From positions 62,001 to 126,000 of the forward strand of contig NZ_JAEHFY010000011.1 of assembly GCF_016623585.1 (NCBI RefSeq): a stretch of 64,000 bases of DNA, read 5' to 3'. Below are positions 29,004 through 37,531 of this stretch, one piece after another. A model generated the notes under the pieces. That model was not told where the DNA came from. It did no database searches and was given only the letters and a program-made list of their open reading frames with translations. This stretch comes from Pedobacter segetis (lineage in GTDB: Bacteria > Bacteroidota > Bacteroidia > Sphingobacteriales > Sphingobacteriaceae). The position numbers and the translations under genes are program-made. The first letter of the stretch is position 1. Each line of letters starts with the position of its first letter.

Positions 29004-30050
29004 ATGGAAAATAACAATAAACCAAAATCGAAATCAAAAAAAGTAATCCCATTTATATTGGGTGCAATTATCCTTATTGGCGGCTTTTTTGGAGTAAAGG
29101 AATATATTTACTTCAGCAACCATGTTGATACCGATGATGCACAAATTGATGGCGATATTAGCCCGGTTGTATCACGTGTGGGCGGGTATATAGATTCTAT
29201 CTATTTTGAGGAAAACCAACACGTAAACGCGGGGCAGCTTTTGGTTAAACTTGATGATAGGGACTATAAAATTAAGTTAGAACAGGCGCAGGCAGGTAAG
29301 CAATCTGCACTAGCCAATGTGAACGTGAGCGAAACGGTGGTTAGTTCAACCTCAGCCAATATCGCCACGGCAAGGGCCAATGTAAACGCTGCTAGTGCAA
29401 GGGCAGAAAAAGCATCAAAAGACTTTGTCCGCTACCAAAACCTAATTAAAGATGGCTCCATCACTCAACAACAATTTGACCAAGCCAAAGCAGAAAAAGA
29501 AACGGCTAGTGCACAATTAGAGGCCGCCAAAGCCCAATTTGCTGCTGCGCAAAAACAAGTGAACACTAGCGAGTCTCAGGTTAGTGCCGCAAATTCTAAT
29601 ATTTCATCAAGAACGGCAGATATAGACTTTGCCAAATTGCAACTATCGTACACAAAAATTACCGCCCCTTCATCTGGTATCGTATCTAATAAAAACATAC
29701 AAATTGGCCAGCTTATACAACCCGGGCAGTCTTTGTTTGCCGTTGTTAACGATAATAGCTTATACGTAAAAGCAAATTTTAAAGAGACACAATTAGAAAA
29801 ACTAAAAGAAGGGCAGTTGGTAGATGTGGTTGTTGATGCTTATCCTGATGTTGATCTAAAAGGGCACATTTATAATTTTGCCCCTGCAACGGGTGCTAAG
29901 TTCTCATTGCTCCCACCCGATAACGCTACGGGTAATTACGTAAAGGTTATTCAAAGAGTACCAGTTAAGATAAAATTAGAAAAGAACAAGATCTTGGACA
30001 AATTGCGCCCAGGCATGAGCGTAAAAGCTTCTGTACACATTTCAGAATAA
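29004..30050 (+). CDS. HlyD/EmrA-family membrane fusion protein
   Basis: This 348-residue periplasmic adaptor has one N-terminal membrane anchor (VIPFILGAIILIGGFFGV, about residues 14-31), a biotinyl-lipoyl half motif (VDTDDAQIDGDISPVVSRVGGYI), a long coiled coil rich in Ala/Gln/Ser (about 85-205) and the return barrel (LSYTKITAPSSGIVSNKNIQIGQLIQPGQSLFAVV). The pattern is that of EmrA-type adaptors that serve DHA2-family MFS pumps. It follows the TolC gene by 19 bp and precedes the MFS gene by 6 bp. Confidence 0.93.
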   Translation: MENNNKPKSKSKKVIPFILGAIILIGGFFGVKEYIYFSNHVDTDDAQIDGDISPVVSRVGGYIDSIYFEENQHVNAGQLLVKLDDRDYKIKLEQAQAGKQSALANVNVSETVVSSTSANIATARANVNAASARAEKASKDFVRYQNLIKDGSITQQQFDQAKAEKETASAQLEAAKAQFAAAQKQVNTSESQVSAANSNISSRTADIDFAKLQLSYTKITAPSSGIVSNKNIQIGQLIQPGQSLFAVVNDNSLYVKANFKETQLEKLKEGQLVDVVVDAYPDVDLKGHIYNFAPATGAKFSLLPPDNATGNYVKVIQRVPVKIKLEKNKILDKLRPGMSVKASVHISE

Positions 30051-30056
30051 TCAATC

Positions 30057-31604
30057 ATGGCAGAAAAAGGTTTAAGAAAGTGGGTTATTACCATTACCGT
30101 AATCACCGCATCACTTTTAGAGTTAATAGATACTACCATTGTAAATGTATCCTTGCCCCAAATACAAGGTAATTTAGGTGCCACCCTAGAAGATGTTGCC
30201 TGGATAACCACTGGCTATGCGATCGCCAATGTGATCATTTTGCCCATGTCTGGTTGGTTAGGCGAAACTTTTGGAAGAAAAAATTACTTCCTTTTTTCTA
30301 TCGTCATCTTTACCATTGCATCTTTTTTATGTGGTAATGCCACAAGTTTGGATGAGTTGATCGCTTTTAGGATATTACAAGGTTTAGCAGGAGGTGGATT
30401 GATATCTACCGGGCAAGCAATTCTTTTAGAAGCTTGGCCACCAGAAGAAGTAGGCGTGGCAACCGCCATGTTTGGTTTAGGTGCGGTTGTTGGGCCAACT
30501 TTAGGGCCTACCATTGGTGGTTACATCACCGATCATTTCTCTTGGCCTTGGATCTTTTATGTAAATATCCCGGTAGGTATTATTGCCGCTTTTGCTACTT
30601 TTCTGTTTATTAAAGAAACACCCAAAACGGCTAAAGGGAAACCAATTGATTGGTGGGGAATTGTACTTTTAGCCTTAACAGTTGGAAGTTTACAAACCGT
30701 ATTAGAAAAGGGCGAAAGTGAAGATTGGTTTGCAACTTCCTACATCTTGGTATTATCAATTATTTCATTGCTGGGTTTTCTATTGTTTATCTGGCGAGAA
30801 AAAAGCACCGAACATCCCATCGTAAATTTAGACATTCTCAAAAAACGTAGCTTTTCTGTGGGTATGTTCTTTAGTTTCATCTTGGGCTTTGGTTTGTATG
30901 GCTCGGTATTTATATTCCCCATATTTTGTCAGAATTTATTAGGCTTTACCGCCTTACAAACAGGGGAAATATTACTGCCTGGAGGTTTGGCCACCATTGT
31001 TTTGATGCCCGCTATTGGCATAATGTTAAAGAAGGGTGTGCCCGCACAACTGATGGCGGGTTTTGGTATGCTAATGTTCTTTTTATTTTCATTGATGTTG
31101 AGCAAATCTACGCTATCTTCTGGCACAGGCGATTTCTTTTGGCCTTTGATAATACGGGGTGTGGGCATGGCCTTTTTATTTGTGCCGCTCACAACACTGG
31201 CAATCCAAGATCTAAGGGGTAAAGAAATTGGACAGGGGACAGGTTTAAACAATATGGGAAGGCAATTGGGCGGTTCTTTTGGTATTGCCGCACTTACCAC
31301 TTTTATCCATATTAGAAACGGTTTGCACAGAAGCAATTTATTGAGCAATGTTAATGACTACAATACTGCTTTTACGCAAAAAATACAGATGATCACAAGA
31401 AGCTTTGAAGCAAAAGGCTATACTTTTTTAGATGCCCAACACGTAGCCTTAAAAGCCATAGAAGGAATGGTAACCAGACAGACTTTTTTATTGACCTATA
31501 CCGATGCTTATTGGTTGGTTGGTTATACTATGCTGTTCTCTATACCTTTATTATTACTTCAAAAATTTAAGAAAAACGTAGAAATCCCGGCAGACGTACA
31601 TTAA
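30057..31604 (+). CDS. DHA2-family MFS drug exporter (EmrB-like)
   Basis: This 515-residue major facilitator protein has about 14 membrane segments. Family motifs are visible: LELIDTTIVNVSLPQIQGNLG in helix 1, WLGETFGRKNYF (motif A), RILQGLAGGGLISTGQAI (motif B region) and AMFGLGAVVGPTLGPTIGGYI (motif C, diagnostic of exporters). It would use the proton gradient to expel drugs or toxic organics through the HlyD-TolC conduit encoded just upstream. An intrinsic terminator at 31611 closes the operon. Confidence 0.94.
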   Translation: MAEKGLRKWVITITVITASLLELIDTTIVNVSLPQIQGNLGATLEDVAWITTGYAIANVIILPMSGWLGETFGRKNYFLFSIVIFTIASFLCGNATSLDELIAFRILQGLAGGGLISTGQAILLEAWPPEEVGVATAMFGLGAVVGPTLGPTIGGYITDHFSWPWIFYVNIPVGIIAAFATFLFIKETPKTAKGKPIDWWGIVLLALTVGSLQTVLEKGESEDWFATSYILVLSIISLLGFLLFIWREKSTEHPIVNLDILKKRSFSVGMFFSFILGFGLYGSVFIFPIFCQNLLGFTALQTGEILLPGGLATIVLMPAIGIMLKKGVPAQLMAGFGMLMFFLFSLMLSKSTLSSGTGDFFWPLIIRGVGMAFLFVPLTTLAIQDLRGKEIGQGTGLNNMGRQLGGSFGIAALTTFIHIRNGLHRSNLLSNVNDYNTAFTQKIQMITRSFEAKGYTFLDAQHVALKAIEGMVTRQTFLLTYTDAYWLVGYTMLFSIPLLLLQKFKKNVEIPADVH

Positions 31605-31610
31605 AATAAA

Positions 31611-31640
31611 TAAGGCGGCTTTTATTAAAAAGCCGCCTTA
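31611..31640. terminator. Terminator after the efflux operon
   Basis: TAAGGCGGCTTTT and AAAAGCCGCCTTA form a 13-bp stem with a 4-nt loop, seven bases after the MFS stop codon. Confidence 0.8.
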
Positions 31641-31824
31641 AATTAACAATTAAAACCTATTAAATCCTAAAAGATCGGTTAAATGCTTTTAGGGTTGATT
31701 AACCTTATTACTAATTTAATAAATTTTAAGGTTAAAAAGCAAATTTTAATTCAATTTTATCAAAAAAATATTACTTCATAAATACCAAAAGCAAATATAT
31801 TAATTATAAATATTTTATTTTTCT

Positions 31825-32406
31825 TTAGTAAATAATATTTCCTGTTGCCGTTACCAACGATGCTATTCTTACCGCATCAAAAATCCTTTCTTCTTTGGTT
31901 GCTAATTTTATTAAAGAATCTTCGTGGGCGTTTACGCACATTTCGCAACCGTTAACCGCAGATATGGCTAAACTCATTAATTCAAAAAACTCTTTGCTGG
32001 TTACGGGTTTCATCATAATTTGCATCCTGACACGGGCCGGAATTTGGGTGTATTTTTCTTTTTGGGTAAAATGGCGAAATCTATAAAACACATTGTTTGA
32101 GGCCAATAACGAAGCGCATGAAACCGCCTCTGCTAATTCTTCTTCCGTTGCCCCAAATTTTGCCGCATAATTTTTATAAAAGCTGATCAAAACAGGGTTT
32201 CGGTTATTTACAGCCACAGACAATCCTAGCAAACCGCACTCTTTTTCACTAATATATTCTGACGTTAAGGTACTGTTGAAATTTAATTTTAGATCTCTAA
32301 GATATTTAAAATCTACGGCGTTTAATATTTCTAAAGCTTTATTGTTGATATTGTTTTCTCCAAAAATAGCTAATAGTTCTTGGGTGGTTTCTGATATAAT
32401 GCTCAT
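31825..32406 (-). CDS. ahpD: AhpD-like carboxymuconolactone-decarboxylase-family peroxidase partner
   Basis: This 193-residue all-alpha protein carries the AhpD active site CEMCVNAHE (Cys154, Cys157, His161) and an upstream conserved region EEELAEAVSCASLLASNN. In mycobacteria AhpD is the disulfide reductant of AhpC. Here it follows an AhpC gene with the mycobacterial-type C-terminal cysteine pair, so a similar electron path is likely. The gap between them is 84 bp and contains a terminator-like hairpin (32449-32482), so it may have its own promoter or be read through. Confidence 0.88.
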   Translation of the reverse strand: MSIISETTQELLAIFGENNINNKALEILNAVDFKYLRDLKLNFNSTLTSEYISEKECGLLGLSVAVNNRNPVLISFYKNYAAKFGATEEELAEAVSCASLLASNNVFYRFRHFTQKEKYTQIPARVRMQIMMKPVTSKEFFELMSLAISAVNGCEMCVNAHEDSLIKLATKEERIFDAVRIASLVTATGNIIY

Positions 32407-32448
32407 TGTATTTTATTTTAGATTTTTTGTTTTTTTATGGACACAAAA

Positions 32449-32482
32449 AACCCTTATCATTAAATTTATAACAATAAGGGTT
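32449..32482 (-). terminator. Terminator-like hairpin after ahpC
   Basis: AACCCTTATC and AATAAGGGTT form a near-perfect 10-bp stem with a 14-nt loop, followed on the minus strand by TTTTGTG. It lies 8 bp after the ahpC stop. Confidence 0.65.
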
Positions 32483-32490
32483 CTTTAATT

Positions 32491-33048
32491 TTAAGCTTCT
32501 AATGCAGCATTAAGGGTTTCTTCGCCTTTTTCCCAATTGCAAGGACACAATTCATCGGTTTGTAAACCATCCAAAACACGTAAAACCTCTTTAACGTTTC
32601 TACCCACATTAAGATCGTTTACACAAACCCATCTAATTACACCCTGCGGGTCAATAATAAATGTTGCCCTATAAGCTACCTTTTCGCCGGCAACCAAAAT
32701 ACCCAGATCCTCTGCTAAAGATTTTGAAGTATCGGCAATCATCGGAAATTTTAAACCTCTTAGATCATCGTGGTTATTTCTCCAAGCTAAATGAACAAAT
32801 TCAGAATCTGTTGAAGCGCCTAACAAAGTGGTATCCCTATCTCTAAACTCTCCGTAGTTATTATTAAATTCTGCAATTTCTGTAGGGCAAACAAACGTGA
32901 AATCTTTTGGCCACCAGAACATTACCGTCCAACGGTTATCATCGTTTACGAAAGATGAAGATGAGATATTATCAAATTCTTTTCCTTTTTCTAGACTTGC
33001 AACGGCTACTTTATCAAAATCCGGAAACTTTTCTCCTATACTTATCAT
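32491..33048 (-). CDS. ahpC: Peroxiredoxin AhpC
   Basis: This 185-residue peroxiredoxin has the peroxidatic cysteine in DFTFVCPTEI (Cys54) and the C-terminal pair LCPCNW (Cys168, Cys170). The C-terminal pair is the arrangement of actinobacterial AhpC, which works with AhpD and not AhpF. It would reduce hydrogen peroxide, alkyl hydroperoxides and perhaps peroxynitrite in the cytoplasm. The adjacent ahpD gene fits this reading, and an OxyR-type regulator lies about 29 kb away in the same window. Confidence 0.93.
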   Translation of the reverse strand: MISIGEKFPDFDKVAVASLEKGKEFDNISSSSFVNDDNRWTVMFWWPKDFTFVCPTEIAEFNNNYGEFRDRDTTLLGASTDSEFVHLAWRNNHDDLRGLKFPMIADTSKSLAEDLGILVAGEKVAYRATFIIDPQGVIRWVCVNDLNVGRNVKEVLRVLDGLQTDELCPCNWEKGEETLNAALEA

Positions 33049-33220
33049 GTTTACTGTGTTTAAATGAATATTTTAATATGCGGCAAATGTAAGATTATTA
33101 AAGTGCCTAAAAAAGCAAACAGAGGTTGTTTTAATCTATACATCAATAGATAAACACTATATAATTTTAAAAAAATATAGGCAATATTTTGATCTTAATT
33201 TTAGGCGTTTCTTAAATAGA

Positions 33221-34354
33221 TCAATCTAAAATAAAATCTAAATAATTCTCTTTATTGATGATGGTAAAAGGTGCTTCAGGATAATTTTTTGTAAAAAAAG
33301 CAGGGATTTTTTTTGTGCCGTTTCCATACTTAAACTCAAAAGCCTTAATTTCTTTTCCTGTTTTCTCGATCAAATCTATCTCTTGTTGATCGTACGTTCT
33401 CCAGAAATAATATTCAGAATTAATTTGCTGATGATTGTTAAGCTTTATCCTTTCATAAATGCAATAGTTTTCCCAAAGCAAGCCCAAATCTTGCCTTACA
33501 GGCACTAATCTAAAATCATTGATTATGGCATTCCTAATCCCGTTATCAAAGAAATACCATTTTGCAGATTTGATGATCTCTTTACGCAAATTTGTGCTAA
33601 AGCCCCCAAGTTTAAATAATATTTGCACTTTGCTTAAAAGATCTAAATATCTTTCTACGGTGTTTTTGCTAATGCCTAGTTTTTTGCCCAATTCATTTAA
33701 TGAAACCTCAGACCCAACCTGGTAGGCCATTAGTTTTAATAGATCAAATATTTTTGTGCTGTTCTGGATATTCTCGAAATGTAAAATATCTTTTAACAGG
33801 TAAGATTTTACCAGATTTTTTAGATACTCTTCTTTTTCTTTAGGGGTTTCTAATTGAAAAACCTCTGGATAAGAACCAAAAACCAACCTGTCGTCTAAAT
33901 TCTGTTTTGTTTCTAAATTGTTTTCTAAGGCAGATAACTCTTTTTGGGATACAGGATATAAATGATAAGTATAGCTTCTGCCCGTTAATGGTTCGCCGGT
34001 TTGGTTAGATAGGTCAAAAGCAGAGGATCCGGTTGCTATAATTGTTAAGTCTTCAAAACTATCGATCATTAACTTTAAGATCTTTCCAATTTCTGGAATC
34101 ACTTGGGCCTCATCTATGATCAATAGTTTTTTGCCCGCCAACAATCTTTGGTAATTGCTTACGCTCCTGTTTTCTAAAATAGAGGCCACATCCGCATCTT
34201 CTGCATTAAGGTGCAGAAAGGGTATGGTGTAATCTTTCTCTACAGATTTGATCAAGTAGGTTTTACCAACTCTCCTAGTGCCATAAAGCAGTAATACCTT
34301 GTTTTGATTAATGCGTTTTTGAATTAAATCTTGAACCTTTCTATAGATTTTCAT
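33221..34354 (-). CDS. AAA_14/DUF4143 ATPase
   Basis: This 377-residue protein has an N-terminal AAA domain with Walker A GTRRVGKT (residues 25-32), Walker B LLIIDEAQ (Asp81, Glu82) and a sensor region IIATGSSAF. The middle has a winged-helix segment (VSLNELGKKLGISKNTVERYLDLL, about 215-240). The C-terminal DUF4143 domain has a PD-(D/E)XK-like pattern (QEIDLIEKTGKEIKAFEFKYG). The biological role of this very common family is unresolved. It stands alone and is preceded by 32-bp tandem repeats. Confidence 0.88.
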   Translation of the reverse strand: MKIYRKVQDLIQKRINQNKVLLLYGTRRVGKTYLIKSVEKDYTIPFLHLNAEDADVASILENRSVSNYQRLLAGKKLLIIDEAQVIPEIGKILKLMIDSFEDLTIIATGSSAFDLSNQTGEPLTGRSYTYHLYPVSQKELSALENNLETKQNLDDRLVFGSYPEVFQLETPKEKEEYLKNLVKSYLLKDILHFENIQNSTKIFDLLKLMAYQVGSEVSLNELGKKLGISKNTVERYLDLLSKVQILFKLGGFSTNLRKEIIKSAKWYFFDNGIRNAIINDFRLVPVRQDLGLLWENYCIYERIKLNNHQQINSEYYFWRTYDQQEIDLIEKTGKEIKAFEFKYGNGTKKIPAFFTKNYPEAPFTIINKENYLDFILD

Positions 34355-34371
34355 AATTCAAATATAATAAA

Positions 34372-34446
34372 AACGTTAATTTCGTCAATTAACTGACTAA
34401 ATTAACGTTAATTGGGTCAATCAACTGACTAAATTAACGTTAATTG
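34372..34446. repeat. 32-bp tandem direct repeats upstream of the DUF4143 ATPase gene
   Basis: The segment AACGTTAATT recurs at 34372, 34404 and 34436, exactly 32 bp apart, each followed by related sequence that includes AACTGACTAAATT; about 2.4 units are present. TTAACGTTAA is itself a palindrome. The first unit starts 18 bp upstream of the ATPase start, so the array could be an operator or iteron-like element. Confidence 0.75.
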
Positions 34447-34462
34447 GGGGCAATAAAATCAT

Positions 34463-35212
34463 TTATTTTATTTCGATAGGTTCTAATTCAGAGATGTCTT
34501 CGAGTTTAGGATTCATTTGATACTTCATATAAGCCACTTTTATGTAATTGATCAAATCATAATTGCGGGCTTTGATTGCAAAGGCGTAAGAAGGGCGATA
34601 GTTGATCATAAAAATCAATAATCTGTCGCCTTTTAAGCCAGTAACCCTGGCCACCAAATCTTTATTGAAAATCTCATCAACAAAAGAGTTTTGATAATCG
34701 CGTTCCATAATTTCCATCAGCTTACGGGCGTTTCTTCCTTCTTTGCTAAATGCACTCCATATAGCTTCTATGCTTAGCCCTGCCCCCGCCGGGCCAGTGC
34801 TTATCAAATCTTTATCATTGCCCAATCTTATTGCCTTATTAAATTCTCTTTTTGTTTCTTCGTATTTGGCCTTAGCCGATAATACAGAATCTTTGAAAAC
34901 CACTTCGGGCAGTGGGATAGCAAGTCTTTTAAGATAAATGATCAAGGTTGTTTGTCCGGTATATCTCAAAGTGTCGGTTCTATAACCTTGTAATTTACTG
35001 GTTAAAATATCACCAACATTAATTTTGATAAAAAACTCTCCCTTATTATTATTGTAGATGGATTGTTGCGTATTTACGTTTGTTAGTAAAACCCTATTTA
35101 ACCTAAATTTGGTATTACTATCAAACACGATCCCACCTATTTCTCCTTTAGTTTGAGCATAAGCGGAAAGAGTAAAGATTACAAAGGAAAAAAAGCAAAG
35201 GATGTTTTTCAA
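34463..35212 (-). CDS. Secreted CarboxypepD_reg-like domain protein
   Basis: This 249-residue protein has a signal peptide (MKNILCFFSFVIFTLSAYAQ) and an N-terminal carboxypeptidase-regulatory-like beta-sandwich (GEIGGIVFDSNTKFRLNRVLLTNVNTQQS, about residues 23-95). The remaining helical half is unassigned. It lies 2 bp after the glucosaminidase-LysM lipoprotein gene, as the last gene of the cluster, so an envelope role is likely. I cannot name a function. Confidence 0.78.
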   Translation of the reverse strand: MKNILCFFSFVIFTLSAYAQTKGEIGGIVFDSNTKFRLNRVLLTNVNTQQSIYNNNKGEFFIKINVGDILTSKLQGYRTDTLRYTGQTTLIIYLKRLAIPLPEVVFKDSVLSAKAKYEETKREFNKAIRLGNDKDLISTGPAGAGLSIEAIWSAFSKEGRNARKLMEIMERDYQNSFVDEIFNKDLVARVTGLKGDRLLIFMINYRPSYAFAIKARNYDLINYIKVAYMKYQMNPKLEDISELEPIEIK

Positions 35213-35214
35213 AT

Positions 35215-36042
35215 TTATTTTTTGATGGTTATTTCTTGGCCTATCTTAATTGTGCTATCGTTCATGTTGTTTAGGGCTTTAAGCTGCTCAACGGTTAAGC
35301 CAAAACGTTTAGAAATGTTGTAAAGTGTATCGCCCTGTTGTACCAGGTATTTATCGCCGGCGATCACTGGTGGCGCATCTGTTTTACGGTCTTTTGATTG
35401 CTCTTTAGGAATGTTTTTATTGATGTCTGATAATACACGGTCTTCCCTTTTTATTTTATCAATTTCTCCTTCGCGTTTATCGTATTGATGTAGATCATAC
35501 TTTTCAATTATACTGATCAATAAAGTTGGGTATCTCGGGTTTGTTGCATACCCAGCTTGCTTTAAGCCTTTTGCCCATCCTTCATAATCGTTTTTATCTA
35601 ACTCAAATAAAAAGGCATATCGCTTTCTTTTTAAAAATTCTGAATGATCTTTAAAGCTTTCTTCGGGGTTATTGTAAACCCTAAAGCAATCGTCTTTTTT
35701 ATCATCATCTTTATAATATCCTTTACCACTCCAATCTGAGGTACATTTGATACCAAAATGATTATTGGCATATTTAGCCAAATCACTATTACCAGTTCCA
35801 GATTCTAAAAGTGCTTGTGCCAAAGTGATGCTAGCCGGGATACCATATTTGTTCATCTCGGTAACGGCAATGTTTTTAAATCTATCGATATAAGATTGGG
35901 TATCATAAGAAATGTAATTACCGCCAGATATTTTGTTGGCGGTTTTTTCAACTTGTTTATTTTCTTTTTGATAAACTTTTCTTTTAGAAGCACAAGAAGC
36001 CAATAAAATTATCAGCGAAAGCGATAACAATAGGTTTTTCAT
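35215..36042 (-). CDS. Glucosaminidase (GH73) lipoprotein with LysM
   Basis: This 275-residue lipoprotein (lipobox LASC, Cys17) has a GH73 N-acetylglucosaminidase domain (about residues 50-190; ASITLAQALLESGTGNSDLAK with catalytic Glu80, then NHFGIKC) and one C-terminal LysM (about 232-275, YLVQQGDTLYNISKRFGLTVEQLKALN). It would cut peptidoglycan glycan strands on the periplasmic side of the outer membrane. Its start overlaps the end of the upstream glucosaminidase gene by 4 bp, indicating translational coupling. Confidence 0.92.
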   Translation of the reverse strand: MKNLLLSLSLIILLASCASKRKVYQKENKQVEKTANKISGGNYISYDTQSYIDRFKNIAVTEMNKYGIPASITLAQALLESGTGNSDLAKYANNHFGIKCTSDWSGKGYYKDDDKKDDCFRVYNNPEESFKDHSEFLKRKRYAFLFELDKNDYEGWAKGLKQAGYATNPRYPTLLISIIEKYDLHQYDKREGEIDKIKREDRVLSDINKNIPKEQSKDRKTDAPPVIAGDKYLVQQGDTLYNISKRFGLTVEQLKALNNMNDSTIKIGQEITIKK

Positions 36043-36734
36043 TTAATTCTTAATTTTTGTCCTATTTGCAATATGGGAGATTTTAAATTATTTCTCTTCA
36101 TCAAGTTTTTAACAGTAGTATGGTATTTAAGTGCAATTTTACCCAAAGTATCACCAGGTTTTACTTTGTAATAAATGTTAACCTTTACCGCTTCCACGGG
36201 TTCTACATAATCTATGGGCCTGTTATCTAGCTCATAAAGTTTGTATTTTTTTATGATTGCTATTACCTGTGAGGCCCAAGTTCTACTTGCTGCGTAACCG
36301 CCCCTTTGAATGCCATAAGCCCAAGAACGATAATCGTAATCTGAGTATTTGTTAAACAGGATCTTAAATTTTGATCGGCTTTGCAGAATATCGATAAAGT
36401 TTAAATAAGAATCTTCTGCAACCTCAAAGCCTTTGTATGCAGACCTAATTTGAGTGCTGTTATTATAACCTTTAATGCCAAAATGATTGTTCAAATATCT
36501 GGCTATTTTACTTGTTCCGCTACCAGACTCGTGAATTGCAACACCCAAAATAATACTGGCCGGTAAATGGTATTTGTTCATTAGGTCAACAGAGAAGTCT
36601 TTATGTTCTTCGATATAATTTTGGGTTACGGATTGTGAAAAACATCTAGAATTGAGCGTAATAAAAAATAGGGTTAGCAAAACTATCTTTAGTAGGGTTT
36701 TTTTAAAAAAGTTATCATTTATTGAAAAGAGCAT
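36039..36734 (-). CDS. Glucosaminidase (GH73)-LysM protein
   Basis: This 231-residue paralogue has an N-terminal hydrophobic signal, the GH73 motif ASIILGVAIHESGSGTSKIAR (Glu69), NHFGIKG, and one C-terminal LysM (about 186-231, YYKVKPGDTLGKIALKYHTTVKNLMKRN). It overlaps the downstream glucosaminidase gene by 4 bp and follows the O-methyltransferase gene by 2 bp. The tandem pair suggests division of labour between a soluble or differently anchored form and the lipoprotein. Confidence 0.9.
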   Translation of the reverse strand: MLFSINDNFFKKTLLKIVLLTLFFITLNSRCFSQSVTQNYIEEHKDFSVDLMNKYHLPASIILGVAIHESGSGTSKIARYLNNHFGIKGYNNSTQIRSAYKGFEVAEDSYLNFIDILQSRSKFKILFNKYSDYDYRSWAYGIQRGGYAASRTWASQVIAIIKKYKLYELDNRPIDYVEPVEAVKVNIYYKVKPGDTLGKIALKYHTTVKNLMKRNNLKSPILQIGQKLRIK

Positions 36735-36736
36735 TT

Positions 36737-37372
36737 TTATTTTTTACGAATGATAAAAAGCCCATCTCTCACGGGTAAGATCAATTGCTCAACCCTAGTG
36801 TCGTTTTTTACCATTTGGTTAAATGTACTGATATTTATAGTGTCAGAATCGTTAATATTGGTTAAAACTTTCCCGCTCCATAAAACATTATCAACAATAA
36901 TGATCCCGCCGGGTTTCAGTTTATCAAAAACCAAATCATAATAAGCGCCGTTGTTTTTTTTATCGGCATCTATAAATACCAGATCAAAAACATCCTCAAT
37001 TTTCGGTATCAATTCAAGGGCGTTTCCGATCCTGTAATCTATTTGTTGTTTATAATCCGATGCCGAAAAGTAGCCCCTAACCCTGTCTTCTAATTCTTCG
37101 TTTATGTCTAAGGAGATGATCTTCCCATCTTTTGGTAAGCCTTCGGCCAAACATAAGGTAGCGTAACCGGTAAAAGTCCCCACTTCTAAAATAACCTTGG
37201 GTTTCAGCATCTTACTCAACATGCTTAAAACCCTTCCTTGAAAATGCCCAGAGAGCATCCTCGGCATTAGAACTTCTAATTGGGTTTCCCTATCGATTCT
37301 TTTTAATAGATGGCCCTCTGGTTCGCTGGTTTTAGAAAGATAATGGTTTAACTCTTCTGAGGTTGATAACAT
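36737..37372 (-). CDS. SAM-dependent O-methyltransferase (Methyltransf_3)
   Basis: This 211-residue class I methyltransferase belongs to the caffeoyl-CoA/catechol O-methyltransferase family. The SAM-binding motif is LEVGTFTGYATLCLAEGL (about residues 60-77), followed by ISLDINEE, the metal-binding region DLVFIDADKKNNGAYYD and IIVDNVLWSG. The substrate is unknown. It is the first gene of the four-gene unit with the glucosaminidases, although the functional link is not obvious. Confidence 0.88.
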   Translation of the reverse strand: MLSTSEELNHYLSKTSEPEGHLLKRIDRETQLEVLMPRMLSGHFQGRVLSMLSKMLKPKVILEVGTFTGYATLCLAEGLPKDGKIISLDINEELEDRVRGYFSASDYKQQIDYRIGNALELIPKIEDVFDLVFIDADKKNNGAYYDLVFDKLKPGGIIIVDNVLWSGKVLTNINDSDTINISTFNQMVKNDTRVEQLILPVRDGLFIIRKK

Positions 37373-37531
37373 TTGACAAAGATAATGATAGCAAATAAAT
37401 AAATAATGGAATGCCCTTAAGCCGTAATTTATTTAAGATTTGTAAAATAAACCATCTATTAAACTCAAACAACACTAACTTATTATTTGTCTTATCTTTG
37501 CACAAGAAAATAATCTCTTTGCAAATTTGAA

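Noticed and set aside
34372-34446. CRISPR-like array
   Set aside because: Only about 2.4 units directly abutting each other, with no unique spacers and no cas genes.
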